A DNA stretch of 46,763 nt, from NCBI GenBank assembly GCA_031549665.1, contig JAVBPJ010000017.1, positions 1 through 46,763 on the forward strand, written 5' to 3'. The notes under the pieces were generated by a model. The model had not been told where the DNA came from and ran no database searches. It was given only the letters and a program-made list of their open reading frames with translations. The position numbers and the translations under genes are program-made. Source of the stretch: Rikenella sp031549665 (GTDB taxonomy: Bacteria > Bacteroidota > Bacteroidia > Bacteroidales > Rikenellaceae). Below, piece after piece: positions 7,427 through 15,507 of this stretch (position 1 is its first letter; each line of letters opens with the position of its first letter).

Positions 7427-7496
7427 TAGCTTACTTTCAAATACGATCCTTTTTTCGGTCAATTTTCTGAAAATTAACACATTAACATACAACTCC

Positions 7497-7907
7497 ATGG
7501 AAGCAACACACATCGAACACATCGGCATTGCGGTCAAAAGCCTCGAAACTGCCATTCCGTACTACGAAAAAGTACTCGGACTGAAGTGCTACAACATCGA
7601 AGAGGTGGCCGATCAAAAGGTGAGAACCGCGTTCTTCAAGGTAGGGCAAACCAAGATCGAGCTGCTCGAACCCACCTCGGAAGAGAGCACCATCGCCAAA
7701 TTCATCGAAAAGAAAGGCGAAGGCTTTCACCACCTGGCCTTTGCCGTAAAGGGCATCGAGGATTCGCTTGCCCATGCCGAGGCAGAAGGCGTGCAACTGA
7801 TCGACAAAACCCCCCGCGGCGGCGCCGAAGGAATGACCATCGCTTTCCTGCACCCCAAGTTTACCCAGGGCGTGCTGACCGAATTTTGCGAAGATAAAAA
7901 CCAATAA
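7497..7907 (+). CDS. mce: Methylmalonyl-CoA epimerase
   Basis: A 136-residue vicinal-oxygen-chelate protein that interconverts (R)- and (S)-methylmalonyl-CoA, linking methylmalonyl-CoA mutase to the decarboxylase. It begins IEHIGIAVKSLETAIPYYEKVLGL and has KIELLEP, GFHHLAFAV and a C-terminal LTEFCE glutamate. These are the usual metal-ligand positions (His, His, Glu) of a two-motif VOC protein of normal length. It is the first gene of the operon, 31 bp ahead of mmdA. Cytoplasmic. The operon fits succinate fermentation to propionate. Confidence 0.95.
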   Translation: MEATHIEHIGIAVKSLETAIPYYEKVLGLKCYNIEEVADQKVRTAFFKVGQTKIELLEPTSEESTIAKFIEKKGEGFHHLAFAVKGIEDSLAHAEAEGVQLIDKTPRGGAEGMTIAFLHPKFTQGVLTEFCEDKNQ

Positions 7908-7938
7908 CCGTCCGGCCCTCTCACCATTCCTTACCACC

Positions 7939-9501
7939 ATGAATATCAATCAGAAAAAGATCCAGGAGCTGGTCGCCATGCGGGAAAAGGCCAAGCTCGG
8001 CGGCGGCCAAAAACGGATCGACACCCAGCACGCCAAAGGGAAACTCACCGCCCGGGAACGCATCGAACTGCTGCTCGACGAGGGATCGTTCGAAGAGTTC
8101 GACATGTTTGTTAGCCACCGATGCACCAACTTCGGCATCGAGAAGGAGTCCTACCTCGGCGACGGAGTGGTTACCGGCTACGGCACCATCGACGGCCGAC
8201 TGGTCTACGTTTTTTCGCAGGACTTTACCGTTTTCGGCGGATCGCTCTCCGAAGCCTTCGCCGCCAAAATCTGCAAGGTGATGGACAAGGCCATGATCAA
8301 CGGCGCCCCCGTGATCGGCCTCAACGACTCGGGCGGGGCGCGGATTCAGGAAGCGGTCAACGCGCTGTCGGGCTATACCGAGATTTTTCAGCGCAACATC
8401 CTGGCCAGCGGCGTGATTCCGCAGATTTCGGCCATTTTCGGCCCCTGCGCCGGCGGAGCGGTCTATTCGCCCGCGCTGACCGACTTTATTCTCATGAACA
8501 AAGGCACCAGCTACATGTTCGTTACCGGCCCCAAAGTGGTGAAAACCGTTACCGGCGAAGAGGTAACCCAGGAACAACTGGGCGGCGCTTCGATGCACTC
8601 CACCAAATCGGGTGTGGCCCACTTTGTCAGTGAAACCGAACAGGAAGGCATCGCCATGCTGCGCAAACTGCTCAGCTACCTCCCCCAAAACAACCTGGAA
8701 GAGCCGATGCTGACCGTATGCACCGACGACATCGACCGCCTGGAGGAGAGCCTCAACGAGCTGATCCCCGACCATCCCAACAAACCCTACGACGTACTCG
8801 AAGTGATCAAGGCGATCGTGGACAACGGCGAATACCTCGAATCGCAAAGTTCGTTCGCCCCCAACATCATCACCTGCTTTGCCCGTTTCAACGGCCAAAG
8901 CGTGGGGATCATCGCCAACCAGCCCAAGTACTACGCCGGCGTGCTGGACATCAACGCATCGCGCAAGGCGGCCCGTTTCGTCCGCTTCTGCGACGCGTTC
9001 AACATCCCGATCATCACGCTGGTGGACGTTCCCGGGTTCCTGCCCGGCACGGCGCAGGAATACGGCGGCATCATCATCCACGGCGCCAAACTCCTGTTCG
9101 CCTACGGCGAGGCCACCGTCCCCAAGATCACCGTTATTTTGCGGAAAGCCTACGGCGGTGCCTACTGCGTGATGAGCAGCAAGCACCTGCGCGGTGACAT
9201 CAATTACAGTTGGCCCACCGGCGAGATCGCCGTCATGGGCGCTCAGGGAGCCGTTGAAGTGCTGCTCAACAAAGAGATCCAGGCTGTCGAAGACCCCGAA
9301 AAACGGGCCGCTTTCGTCGCCGAAAAGGAGAACGAGTACACCGAAAAGTTCGCCAACCCCTACGTGGCCGCCAGGTATGGCTACATCGACGACGTGATCG
9401 AACCCATGAACACCCGTTTCCGCATCATTCGCGCCCTGCAGTCGCTCTCGACCAAAAAGGTGGTGAATCCCCCCAAGAAACACACCAACATCCCCCTGTA
9501 G
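7939..9501 (+). CDS. mmdA: Methylmalonyl-CoA decarboxylase alpha subunit (carboxyltransferase)
   Basis: A 520-residue acyl-CoA carboxylase beta-type carboxyltransferase with two crotonase-fold halves. The N-terminal half has GTIDGR and the NDSGGARIQEAV acyl-CoA region near residue 133. The C-terminal half has VDVPGFLPG and the carboxybiotin loop near AYGGAYCVMSSK. Together with the biotin carrier, the membrane beta subunit and the small gamma-like subunit downstream, it should transfer CO2 from methylmalonyl-CoA to biotin as part of a Na+ pump. The same subunit family also serves propionyl-CoA carboxylase. No biotin carboxylase gene is nearby, and the OadB-type gene supports the decarboxylase reading. 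Confidence 0.93.
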   Translation: MNINQKKIQELVAMREKAKLGGGQKRIDTQHAKGKLTARERIELLLDEGSFEEFDMFVSHRCTNFGIEKESYLGDGVVTGYGTIDGRLVYVFSQDFTVFGGSLSEAFAAKICKVMDKAMINGAPVIGLNDSGGARIQEAVNALSGYTEIFQRNILASGVIPQISAIFGPCAGGAVYSPALTDFILMNKGTSYMFVTGPKVVKTVTGEEVTQEQLGGASMHSTKSGVAHFVSETEQEGIAMLRKLLSYLPQNNLEEPMLTVCTDDIDRLEESLNELIPDHPNKPYDVLEVIKAIVDNGEYLESQSSFAPNIITCFARFNGQSVGIIANQPKYYAGVLDINASRKAARFVRFCDAFNIPIITLVDVPGFLPGTAQEYGGIIIHGAKLLFAYGEATVPKITVILRKAYGGAYCVMSSKHLRGDINYSWPTGEIAVMGAQGAVEVLLNKEIQAVEDPEKRAAFVAEKENEYTEKFANPYVAARYGYIDDVIEPMNTRFRIIRALQSLSTKKVVNPPKKHTNIPL

Positions 9502-9504
9502 GCC

Positions 9505-10428
9505 ATGAACAAAATCCGAGGAATCCTGATGGGTTTGTTGGCCCTGGCCGGTACCGGAGTCGCGTATGCTCAGGGAATGAAAGACATGCGGATCAACGAG
9601 ATCCTTGTCCTGAACGAACACAGCTACGCCGACGACCACGCCAACCACAGCGGGTGGATCGAACTCTTCAACAGCGGTCACTCGAACGTCGACATCGGTG
9701 CGGCGTTTCTGACCGTCAAGCGCGGCGACAAGGCCTACACCTACCGCATCCCCAAAACCGATGCCCGGACCGTGATCGGCCCGCAGCAGTACGTGATCTT
9801 TTTTGCCAGCGGCCTCTCCAACCGCGGGACATTCCACACCAATTTCCTGCTGGATCAAACCGGTTACCTCGCCCTGCTGGATCAGGGAGGACACATGGTC
9901 GATTCGGTGGTCTACGACGTGCAGGCCCAACAACCCGACGTGTCGATGGGACGTTTGCGGATGAGCGACGACAGCTACCGTTTCGTACCCCTTCCCAACA
10001 TCACCCCCATGCAGTCGAACGACCCCGAGGTGGAGATTCCCCCCTCGGAACTGTTCCGGATGAAAGACCCCTCGGGCATGGTGATGACCATTACGGCCAT
10101 GAGCGTTGTCTTCACGGCGTTGGTTGTGTTGTTCCTGATTTTCAAATCGATCGGCCGGCTGATGGTCGGCATCGCGCTTCGCAGGGAGCGTAAGGCGCTG
10201 GCAGCGGCGACTCCCGCGGAGACCCCGCTCGCTCCGGAGGCCCTGGTAGTCCCCAAGGAAGAGGTGCTTGGCGAGGTGATCGCCGCCATAGCCATGGCCT
10301 TGCGGCGCTACGAATCCGACATGCACGACATCGAGTCCCACGTACTCACCATCAACCGGGTGGCGAAAGCCTATTCGCCCTGGAGTTCCAAAATATACAC
10401 CCTGAGGCAGTTGCCCAACAAACGCTAA
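9505..10428 (+). CDS. OadG-like gamma/delta subunit fused to a lamin-tail domain
   Basis: A 307-residue protein, far longer than a classic OadG of about 80 residues. It has a signal peptide (about 1-22), a lamin-tail-like beta domain (about 29-165, starting MRINEILVLNEHS and containing SGWIELFNSG), one transmembrane helix (about 193-222) and a cytoplasmic tail rich in Ala/Glu. The membrane helix plus tail resembles the OadG/MmdD subunit, which assembles the membrane beta subunit with the carboxyltransferase. The lamin-tail part would lie in the periplasm, role unknown. It starts 3 bp after mmdA, so the two are tightly coupled. Confidence 0.85.
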   Translation: MNKIRGILMGLLALAGTGVAYAQGMKDMRINEILVLNEHSYADDHANHSGWIELFNSGHSNVDIGAAFLTVKRGDKAYTYRIPKTDARTVIGPQQYVIFFASGLSNRGTFHTNFLLDQTGYLALLDQGGHMVDSVVYDVQAQQPDVSMGRLRMSDDSYRFVPLPNITPMQSNDPEVEIPPSELFRMKDPSGMVMTITAMSVVFTALVVLFLIFKSIGRLMVGIALRRERKALAAATPAETPLAPEALVVPKEEVLGEVIAAIAMALRRYESDMHDIESHVLTINRVAKAYSPWSSKIYTLRQLPNKR

Positions 10429-10443
10429 TCCCCCTCTTTTGCG

Positions 10444-10878
10444 ATGAAAGAATATAAAATTAAGATCAACGGCAACGACTACGCCGTATCCATTGTCAGT
10501 GTCGAGGACAACCAGGCGCACATCAGCGTGAACGGCACCGAGTACGAAGTGGAAGTGGAGGGAATGGCCAAAAGCCAGCCCAAAACCCCCAAGTTGGTAC
10601 AGGAAACCAAAATTCACAACGTAGAGACCGCCGTGGCCAAAACGTCGAGTCCCGTAGCCACCGCCTCGGGAAGCATCAAATCGCCCCTGCCCGGCGTTAT
10701 TCTCGACGTACTGGCGAAGGTAGGCGACCGCGTGAAGACCGGACAACGCCTGCTCGTGCTCGAAGCGATGAAGATGGAAAACAACATCGACGCCGACCGC
10801 GACGGAACCGTTACCGCCGTTCAGGTACGCAAGGGCGATTCGGTGCTTGAGGGAGACGTACTCATCTCAATCAGCTAA
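10444..10878 (+). CDS. mmdC: Biotin carrier subunit of methylmalonyl-CoA decarboxylase
   Basis: A 144-residue biotinyl-domain protein. The N-terminal 45 residues form a small beta module (MKEYKIKINGNDYAV). A Thr/Ala/Ser-rich linker follows (about 46-75). The C-terminal biotinyl domain carries the EAMKMEN motif with acceptor lysine K110. It shuttles carboxyl groups from MmdA to the membrane decarboxylase MmdB. It lies 15 bp after the OadG-like gene and 5 bp before mmdB. Confidence 0.95.
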   Translation: MKEYKIKINGNDYAVSIVSVEDNQAHISVNGTEYEVEVEGMAKSQPKTPKLVQETKIHNVETAVAKTSSPVATASGSIKSPLPGVILDVLAKVGDRVKTGQRLLVLEAMKMENNIDADRDGTVTAVQVRKGDSVLEGDVLISIS

Positions 10879-10883
10879 CCGCC

Positions 10884-12077
10884 ATGATCAGTGCTACCAC
10901 TCCCGTTGCGGTAGAACACTCCCAGGGGGTGTTTGACTTCCTGGTCAGCAACCTCCAGCAGTTCTACCAATACACCGGTTTCGCCAACGTTACCGGCGGC
11001 CACCTGGCGATGCTCTGCGTGGGGATGTTCTTCATCTTCCTCGCCATCCGCTTCAAGTTCGAGCCGATGCTGTTGATCCCGATCGGTTTTGGGATCATGA
11101 TCGGGAACATCCCCTTCTTCCCCGGCCTTGAGATCGGCGTTTACGAGGAAGGATCGGTACTCAACTACCTCTATTTTGGCGTAATCAAGGGACTCTATCC
11201 ACCCCTGATCTTCCTCGGGATCGGCGCGTTGACCGACTTTTCGGCCCTGATTTCCAATCCGAAATTGATGACCGTCGGCGCCGCCGCCCAGTTGGGTATA
11301 TTCGGCGCCTACATCATCGCCCTGCAGTTGGGCTATACCGGAGCCGAAGCCGGAGCCATCGCCATCATCGGCGGCGCCGACGGCCCCACCGCCATTTTCC
11401 TCACCTCGAAACTCGCCCCCGAAATGCTCGGGGCCATCGCCGTTTCGGCCTACTCCTACATGGCCCTGGTACCGGTTCTCCAGCCCCCCGTGATGCGTCT
11501 GCTCACCACCAAAAAAGAGCGGCTGATCCGGATGAAACCCGCCCGTCAGGTGTCGCAAAACGAAAAGATCATGTTCCCGATCATCGGGCTGTTGCTGACC
11601 TGTTTCCTGGTTCCCTCGGCCCTGCCTTTGCTGGGCATGCTCTTCCTTGGCAACCTGATTAAGGAGTGCGGCGTAACCAAACGGCTGGCCGTAACGGCAG
11701 GCGGTTCGATGCTCGACATCGTTACCATCCTGATCGGGTTGACGGTAGGGGCTTCGACCCAAGCCACCACCTTCCTGACCCCGAAATCGATCGGCATCTT
11801 CGTTCTCGGAGCCATTTCGTTCATCATCGCCACCTTTGGCGGCGTGCTTTTCGTGAAGTTCATGAACCTCTTCCTGAAAGAGGGGAACAAGGTGAACCCG
11901 CTGATCGGCAACGCAGGCGTTTCGGCCGTTCCCGCTGCGGCCCGTGTGTCGCAGGACGTGGGGCAGAAATACGACAAAACCAACTACCTGCTTATGCACG
12001 CCATGGGCCCCAACGTAGCCGGTGTGATCGGAAGCGCCGTGGCCGCCGGTGTGCTGCTGAGCTTCCTGGCCAGCTAA
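10884..12077 (+). CDS. mmdB: Na+-translocating decarboxylase beta subunit
   Basis: A 397-residue polytopic membrane protein of the OadB/MmdB/GcdB family that decarboxylates carboxybiotin and exports Na+. Conserved features visible are ALTDFSALISNP, GGADGPTAIFLTSKLAP (the region with the essential Asp), and a C-terminal NAGVSAVPAAARVSQ followed by NYLLMHAMGPNVAGVIGSA. The first ~40 residues precede the first helix. It is the last gene of the mce-mmdA-oadG-mmdC-mmdB operon, with a terminator hairpin 27 bp downstream. Confidence 0.95.
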   Translation: MISATTPVAVEHSQGVFDFLVSNLQQFYQYTGFANVTGGHLAMLCVGMFFIFLAIRFKFEPMLLIPIGFGIMIGNIPFFPGLEIGVYEEGSVLNYLYFGVIKGLYPPLIFLGIGALTDFSALISNPKLMTVGAAAQLGIFGAYIIALQLGYTGAEAGAIAIIGGADGPTAIFLTSKLAPEMLGAIAVSAYSYMALVPVLQPPVMRLLTTKKERLIRMKPARQVSQNEKIMFPIIGLLLTCFLVPSALPLLGMLFLGNLIKECGVTKRLAVTAGGSMLDIVTILIGLTVGASTQATTFLTPKSIGIFVLGAISFIIATFGGVLFVKFMNLFLKEGNKVNPLIGNAGVSAVPAAARVSQDVGQKYDKTNYLLMHAMGPNVAGVIGSAVAAGVLLSFLAS

Positions 12078-12103
12078 CGGGGCGGATGCCCGATCCTTAT
12101 ATA

Positions 12104-12140
12104 AAGCGGTGCGCGGTATGCGCGCCGCTTTTTTATTTTT
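12104..12140 (+). terminator. Terminator of the mmd operon
   Basis: Hairpin AGCGGTGCGCG / GCGCGCCGCT (12105-12129) followed by TTTTTTATTTTT, directly after mmdB. Confidence 0.85.
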
Positions 12141-12175
12141 CGGGCAGTTCGTTTTTCGCGCTCGGAGATTAAACC

Positions 12176-12183
12176 TATCTTTA
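12176..12183 (+). promoter_or_regulatory. -7 box ahead of the secreted hydrolase gene
   Basis: TATCTTTA differs from the TAnnTTTG consensus at the last base. A TTTTT run about 20 bp upstream (12152-12156) could serve as a weak -33. The leader to the ATG is about 50 nt. Confidence 0.45.
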
Positions 12184-12235
12184 CCCACCGACTCAAAGAG
12201 ACAACATTTTTTCCCATTTCTTCCACCCTCATCCC

Positions 12236-14845
12236 ATGAATAAACTGCTTCTTTTTGCGAGACCCGCCGCTTGGGCGCTCCTCTCGTTGGGCGCGCTGAC
12301 CGCTTCGGCGCAAACCAAAGTTACCGGCAACGTGGTGGCCTATTTCGGCTCTGAAAAGATCGAAACCACCAACGAAGGAAACATTTCGTACAAATTCACC
12401 GAGGGTTGGATGCTACCCGGTGGCGTCGGCGCGGGAACCCTGTTCAACGGACAGGACATGGTAGCCTGGCTCTATGCCGTCGGCCAGTTCAAAACCCCCG
12501 TTGCGGGCGAAAAGATCGGCTACGAGTATCCCGCCGCTCCTGCCGCCGCTACCCTGCAAACCGGCCCCGGCCCCGCACGGCAGGGCCAGGGCGACCGTCC
12601 GCGCACCCTGCGAGGCCCCGGTCCCGTGGTAGCCACTCCGTGGACGTGGACCGCGATCAAGGCCGATTCGACCGACCAGTTCCGCCACCCCTTCCTGCGC
12701 AACGCCTACCTGTACACCTCGTACGAAGCCCCGGCCGATCAGATCGTATTGCTCGAAACCACCGGCGGAACGCGCACCTACGTCAACGGCCTGCCCCACG
12801 AGGGCGACCACTACGACTTCGGTTACACGCTCGTTCCGCTGAAACTGCGCAAAGGGCTGAACGAATTTGTCTACACGCCCGGCCGTTTCGGCCGTGTTAA
12901 AAGCCAACTGGTCGCTCCGGCCAAAGCCGTGCAGTTCACCCAACGCGACATGACCCTGCCCGACCTGATTACCGGCGAGGGTGATGCCAAATGGGCGGCT
13001 ATCCGCGTGGTGAACGCCACCGAAAAAGAGCTCAAGGGGATGAAAGTGAAGGCCATCCTGTCGACGGGCGAATCCATCGAATGCCCGACCGACGTTGTGA
13101 TGCCCCTGAGCGTCCGCAAGGTGAAGTTCCAGCTTCCCGCCCTGGCCGCTTCAAACACCGCCGCCAAAATCACCGCCACCGTGGTGTTGAGCGACAGCAA
13201 AGGGAAAGAGCTGGACCGTACCGAAATCAACCTGCGCCAATGCCCCATCAACGTGATCCACGAACGCACCTTCATCAGCAAGGTGGACGGCAGCGTGCAG
13301 TATTACAGCATGACTCCCGCGCTGAACAACCCCGCCGGAGGCGACAAGGCGATGGTGCTGTCGGTACACGGCGCCTCGGTCGAGGCCCGCAACCAGGCCC
13401 GCGCCTACAAGCAAAAAGATTGGGTGAACATCGCCTGCGCCACCAACCGCCGCCCCTACGGGTTCAACTGGGAGGAGTGGGGCCGTATCGACGCCCTTGA
13501 GGTGCTTGCCGAAGCCCGACGCATTTTCAAAACCGTTCCCGAGAAGACCTACCTCACCGGCCACTCGATGGGCGGACACGGCACCTGGCACCTGGGCACC
13601 ACCTATCCCGACAAGTTCGCCGCCATTGCCCCTTGCGCCAGCTATCCTGACATCAGCACGTACGGAAGCGGCCGCACCGACCAAATGCACCGCCACCACC
13701 CGACCTTCGAGGCGTTCGCCCGCGCCGCCAACGCCGGACGCACCCTTACCCTGGGCCGCAACCTGCTGCAATCGGGCGTTTACATCTTCCACGGCAGCGC
13801 CGACGAAACCGTTTCGGTGTCTCAGGCCCGCCTGATGCGCGAATACCTCGGCACGTTCCACAACGATTTTTGCTACTACGAATACCCGGGCGGTTCGCAC
13901 TGGTTTGGCGACCACAGCATAGACTGGAAACCGATTTTCGACTACTTCCAACTCCACACCATCCCCGCCAACAGCCAGGTGAAGGAGATCGAGTTCCACA
14001 CCGCCTCGCCCGCCATCTCGGCCTCGGACTACTGGGTGAAGATCGAACAACAGCAGGTGCCTTACGATTTTTCGACGATCCGCATCCGCTACGACGACAA
14101 AACGCACACCGTAACGCTGGACGAGGCGAAAAACGTGCGCCTGATGGTGCTGGACATGCCCTCGCTGGAGTGTTCCTCGCCGCAGGTAACCTTTGTTTCG
14201 GGCGAACAGAAGCTCACCCTGCCGGGGGCCGAAAAGGCCTACCTGACCTGCACGGACGGCACGTGGTCGACCCTTGGCGGGGTGGATCCCGCGCAGAAAA
14301 ATGCCGCGCGCTACGGAGGGTTCAAGCAGCTCTTCGACAACCGCGTGGTGTTTGTGTACGCCACCCGCGGTTCGGCCGCCGAAAACGAATGGTACCAGAA
14401 CAAAGCCCGTTTCGATGCCGAAACGTTCTACTACCGCGGCAACGGATCGATCGACGTGATTCCGGACAAGGAGTTCAAGGCCGCCGCCTATCCCGACCGC
14501 AACGTGGTGATCTACGGAAACGCCACCAACAACCTGGCGTGGAAGCAACTGCTGGCCGCCTGCCCGATTCAGGTAACCTCGAAGGGGATCAGCGTGGCCG
14601 GAAAACAGCTCACGGGCGACGACCTGGCCGCCTACTACCTCTACCCCCGTCCCGACAGCCCCACGGCCTACGTGGGCGTAGTGGGCGGAACGGGCCTGGC
14701 CGGAGCGCGCGCCACCTCGCCGAACAACTACATTTCGGGCATCACCGGATTCCCCGATGCGGTGGTCTACCGTGCCGCGATCCTTAAGGATGGCCTCGCA
14801 GCCGTCGAAGCCGCCGGCTTCTTCGACAACCACTGGAAATGGTAG
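12236..14845 (+). CDS. Secreted alpha/beta-hydrolase (prolyl-oligopeptidase/PHB-depolymerase-like)
   Basis: An 869-residue protein with a signal peptide (1-25, ending ASAQ). The N-terminal ~360 residues are beta-rich. A hydrolase domain follows (about 365-585) with nucleophile S444 in GHSMGGHG, acid D523 in GSADETV and base H555 in GGSHW. A long beta-rich C-terminal part (585-869) ends in GFFDNHWKW. The order and motifs match the prolyl oligopeptidase S9-like or esterase/depolymerase branch. I cannot decide between a peptidase and an esterase. It is probably periplasmic or surface-exposed. It is monocistronic, between the mmd terminator and a shared terminator at 14909-14951. Confidence 0.85.
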   Translation: MNKLLLFARPAAWALLSLGALTASAQTKVTGNVVAYFGSEKIETTNEGNISYKFTEGWMLPGGVGAGTLFNGQDMVAWLYAVGQFKTPVAGEKIGYEYPAAPAAATLQTGPGPARQGQGDRPRTLRGPGPVVATPWTWTAIKADSTDQFRHPFLRNAYLYTSYEAPADQIVLLETTGGTRTYVNGLPHEGDHYDFGYTLVPLKLRKGLNEFVYTPGRFGRVKSQLVAPAKAVQFTQRDMTLPDLITGEGDAKWAAIRVVNATEKELKGMKVKAILSTGESIECPTDVVMPLSVRKVKFQLPALAASNTAAKITATVVLSDSKGKELDRTEINLRQCPINVIHERTFISKVDGSVQYYSMTPALNNPAGGDKAMVLSVHGASVEARNQARAYKQKDWVNIACATNRRPYGFNWEEWGRIDALEVLAEARRIFKTVPEKTYLTGHSMGGHGTWHLGTTYPDKFAAIAPCASYPDISTYGSGRTDQMHRHHPTFEAFARAANAGRTLTLGRNLLQSGVYIFHGSADETVSVSQARLMREYLGTFHNDFCYYEYPGGSHWFGDHSIDWKPIFDYFQLHTIPANSQVKEIEFHTASPAISASDYWVKIEQQQVPYDFSTIRIRYDDKTHTVTLDEAKNVRLMVLDMPSLECSSPQVTFVSGEQKLTLPGAEKAYLTCTDGTWSTLGGVDPAQKNAARYGGFKQLFDNRVVFVYATRGSAAENEWYQNKARFDAETFYYRGNGSIDVIPDKEFKAAAYPDRNVVIYGNATNNLAWKQLLAACPIQVTSKGISVAGKQLTGDDLAAYYLYPRPDSPTAYVGVVGGTGLAGARATSPNNYISGITGFPDAVVYRAAILKDGLAAVEAAGFFDNHWKW

Positions 14846-14908
14846 TCTTTTCCGGGAAATAGGCCCTCGTACGGACTTCGACCGGATCGACCGGAGTATC
14901 GTTAGTAA

Positions 14909-14951
14909 AACAGGAGGCCCCCTGCCATTGCGGCAGGGGGCCTCCTCTGTT
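14909..14951. terminator. Bidirectional terminator between convergent genes
   Basis: A long GC-rich hairpin, CAGGAGGCCCCCTGCC / GGCAGGGGGCCTCCTCTG, with AACA on the left and TGTT on the right. It lies between the secreted hydrolase gene (plus) and the DUF4834 gene (minus), so it can serve both. Confidence 0.75.
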
Positions 14952-15006
14952 ATCGGGTGCCGCTCCAAAGACGGAGCGCACTGCGGCGGAAACCGGAACG
15001 AACGGA

Positions 15007-15312
15007 CTATTCGGAACCTTTCACCTCCTCGTAATCCACGTATTCCCCAACTTGCTTGGGAACCTTATGGGCGTTCGATTCGGGCTGTCCGGTAATGGTT
15101 ACCTCGCCTTCGGGACGGTTCTGCGGCGGGGTGTCCCTTCCGGGTCCGCCGAACTGGTAGAAACCCCGGAACGGGCCTCCGCCAAAACTGCCCGACTGTC
15201 CGCCGCGTTGTTGTGCCCGCCGGATAAAGGCGGCGAGCAACCAGCGGCCGATCCGGCCCAGCAGCCAGAATCCGACAAAAATGCAAAGAAGAACCGTCAG
15301 TAAAACCTCCAT
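15007..15312 (-). CDS. DUF4834 family small membrane protein
   Basis: 101 residues: one N-terminal transmembrane helix (about 4-22), a basic stretch, a Gly/Phe/Gln-rich low-complexity middle (GGQSGSFGGGPFRGFYQFGG) and a conserved acidic end, VGEYVDYEEVKGSE. This pattern matches the Bacteroidota-specific DUF4834 family, function unknown. It lies 19 bp after the rubredoxin gene and is the last gene of the purB-rubredoxin-DUF4834 unit. Confidence 0.75.
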   Translation of the reverse strand: MEVLLTVLLCIFVGFWLLGRIGRWLLAAFIRRAQQRGGQSGSFGGGPFRGFYQFGGPGRDTPPQNRPEGEVTITGQPESNAHKVPKQVGEYVDYEEVKGSE

Positions 15313-15331
15313 CGAAAGCGCCGTGCGGGAA

Positions 15332-15496
15332 TTACTCTTCTACCTTGGTGAACATATCCTTGCCAACGCCGCACAGGGGGCAGCTCCAATCGTCGGGAAT
15401 ATCCTCGAACGGGGTGCCGGGGGCAATGCCGCTGTCGGGGTCGCCCTGGGCGGGGTCGTAAACGTAGTTACAGATGCTGCATGTGTACTTGTCCAT
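15332..15496 (-). CDS. Rubredoxin
   Basis: A 54-residue one-iron electron carrier. It begins MDKYTCSICNYVYDP and contains two CxxC knuckles, CSIC (C6, C9) and CPLC (C39, C42). Between them is the typical GDPDSGIAPGTPFEDIPDDW segment. Full length for the family. In anaerobes rubredoxins usually donate electrons to peroxide- or superoxide-reducing enzymes. The partner is not visible here. It starts 11 bp after the purB stop, so it is probably co-transcribed with purB. Confidence 0.97.
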   Translation of the reverse strand: MDKYTCSICNYVYDPAQGDPDSGIAPGTPFEDIPDDWSCPLCGVGKDMFTKVEE

Positions 15497-15507
15497 GGTT
15501 TTGTAGG

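Noticed and set aside
7921..10746. A 941-codon minus-strand open frame across mmdA, the OadG-like gene and mmdC
   Set aside because: It crosses three well-identified plus-strand genes and has His/Gly/Val-rich composition without family features, so it is an antisense shadow.
13151..14968. A 605-codon minus-strand frame opposite the secreted hydrolase
   Set aside because: Same shadow pattern. The plus strand has a signal peptide and a full Ser-Asp-His triad.
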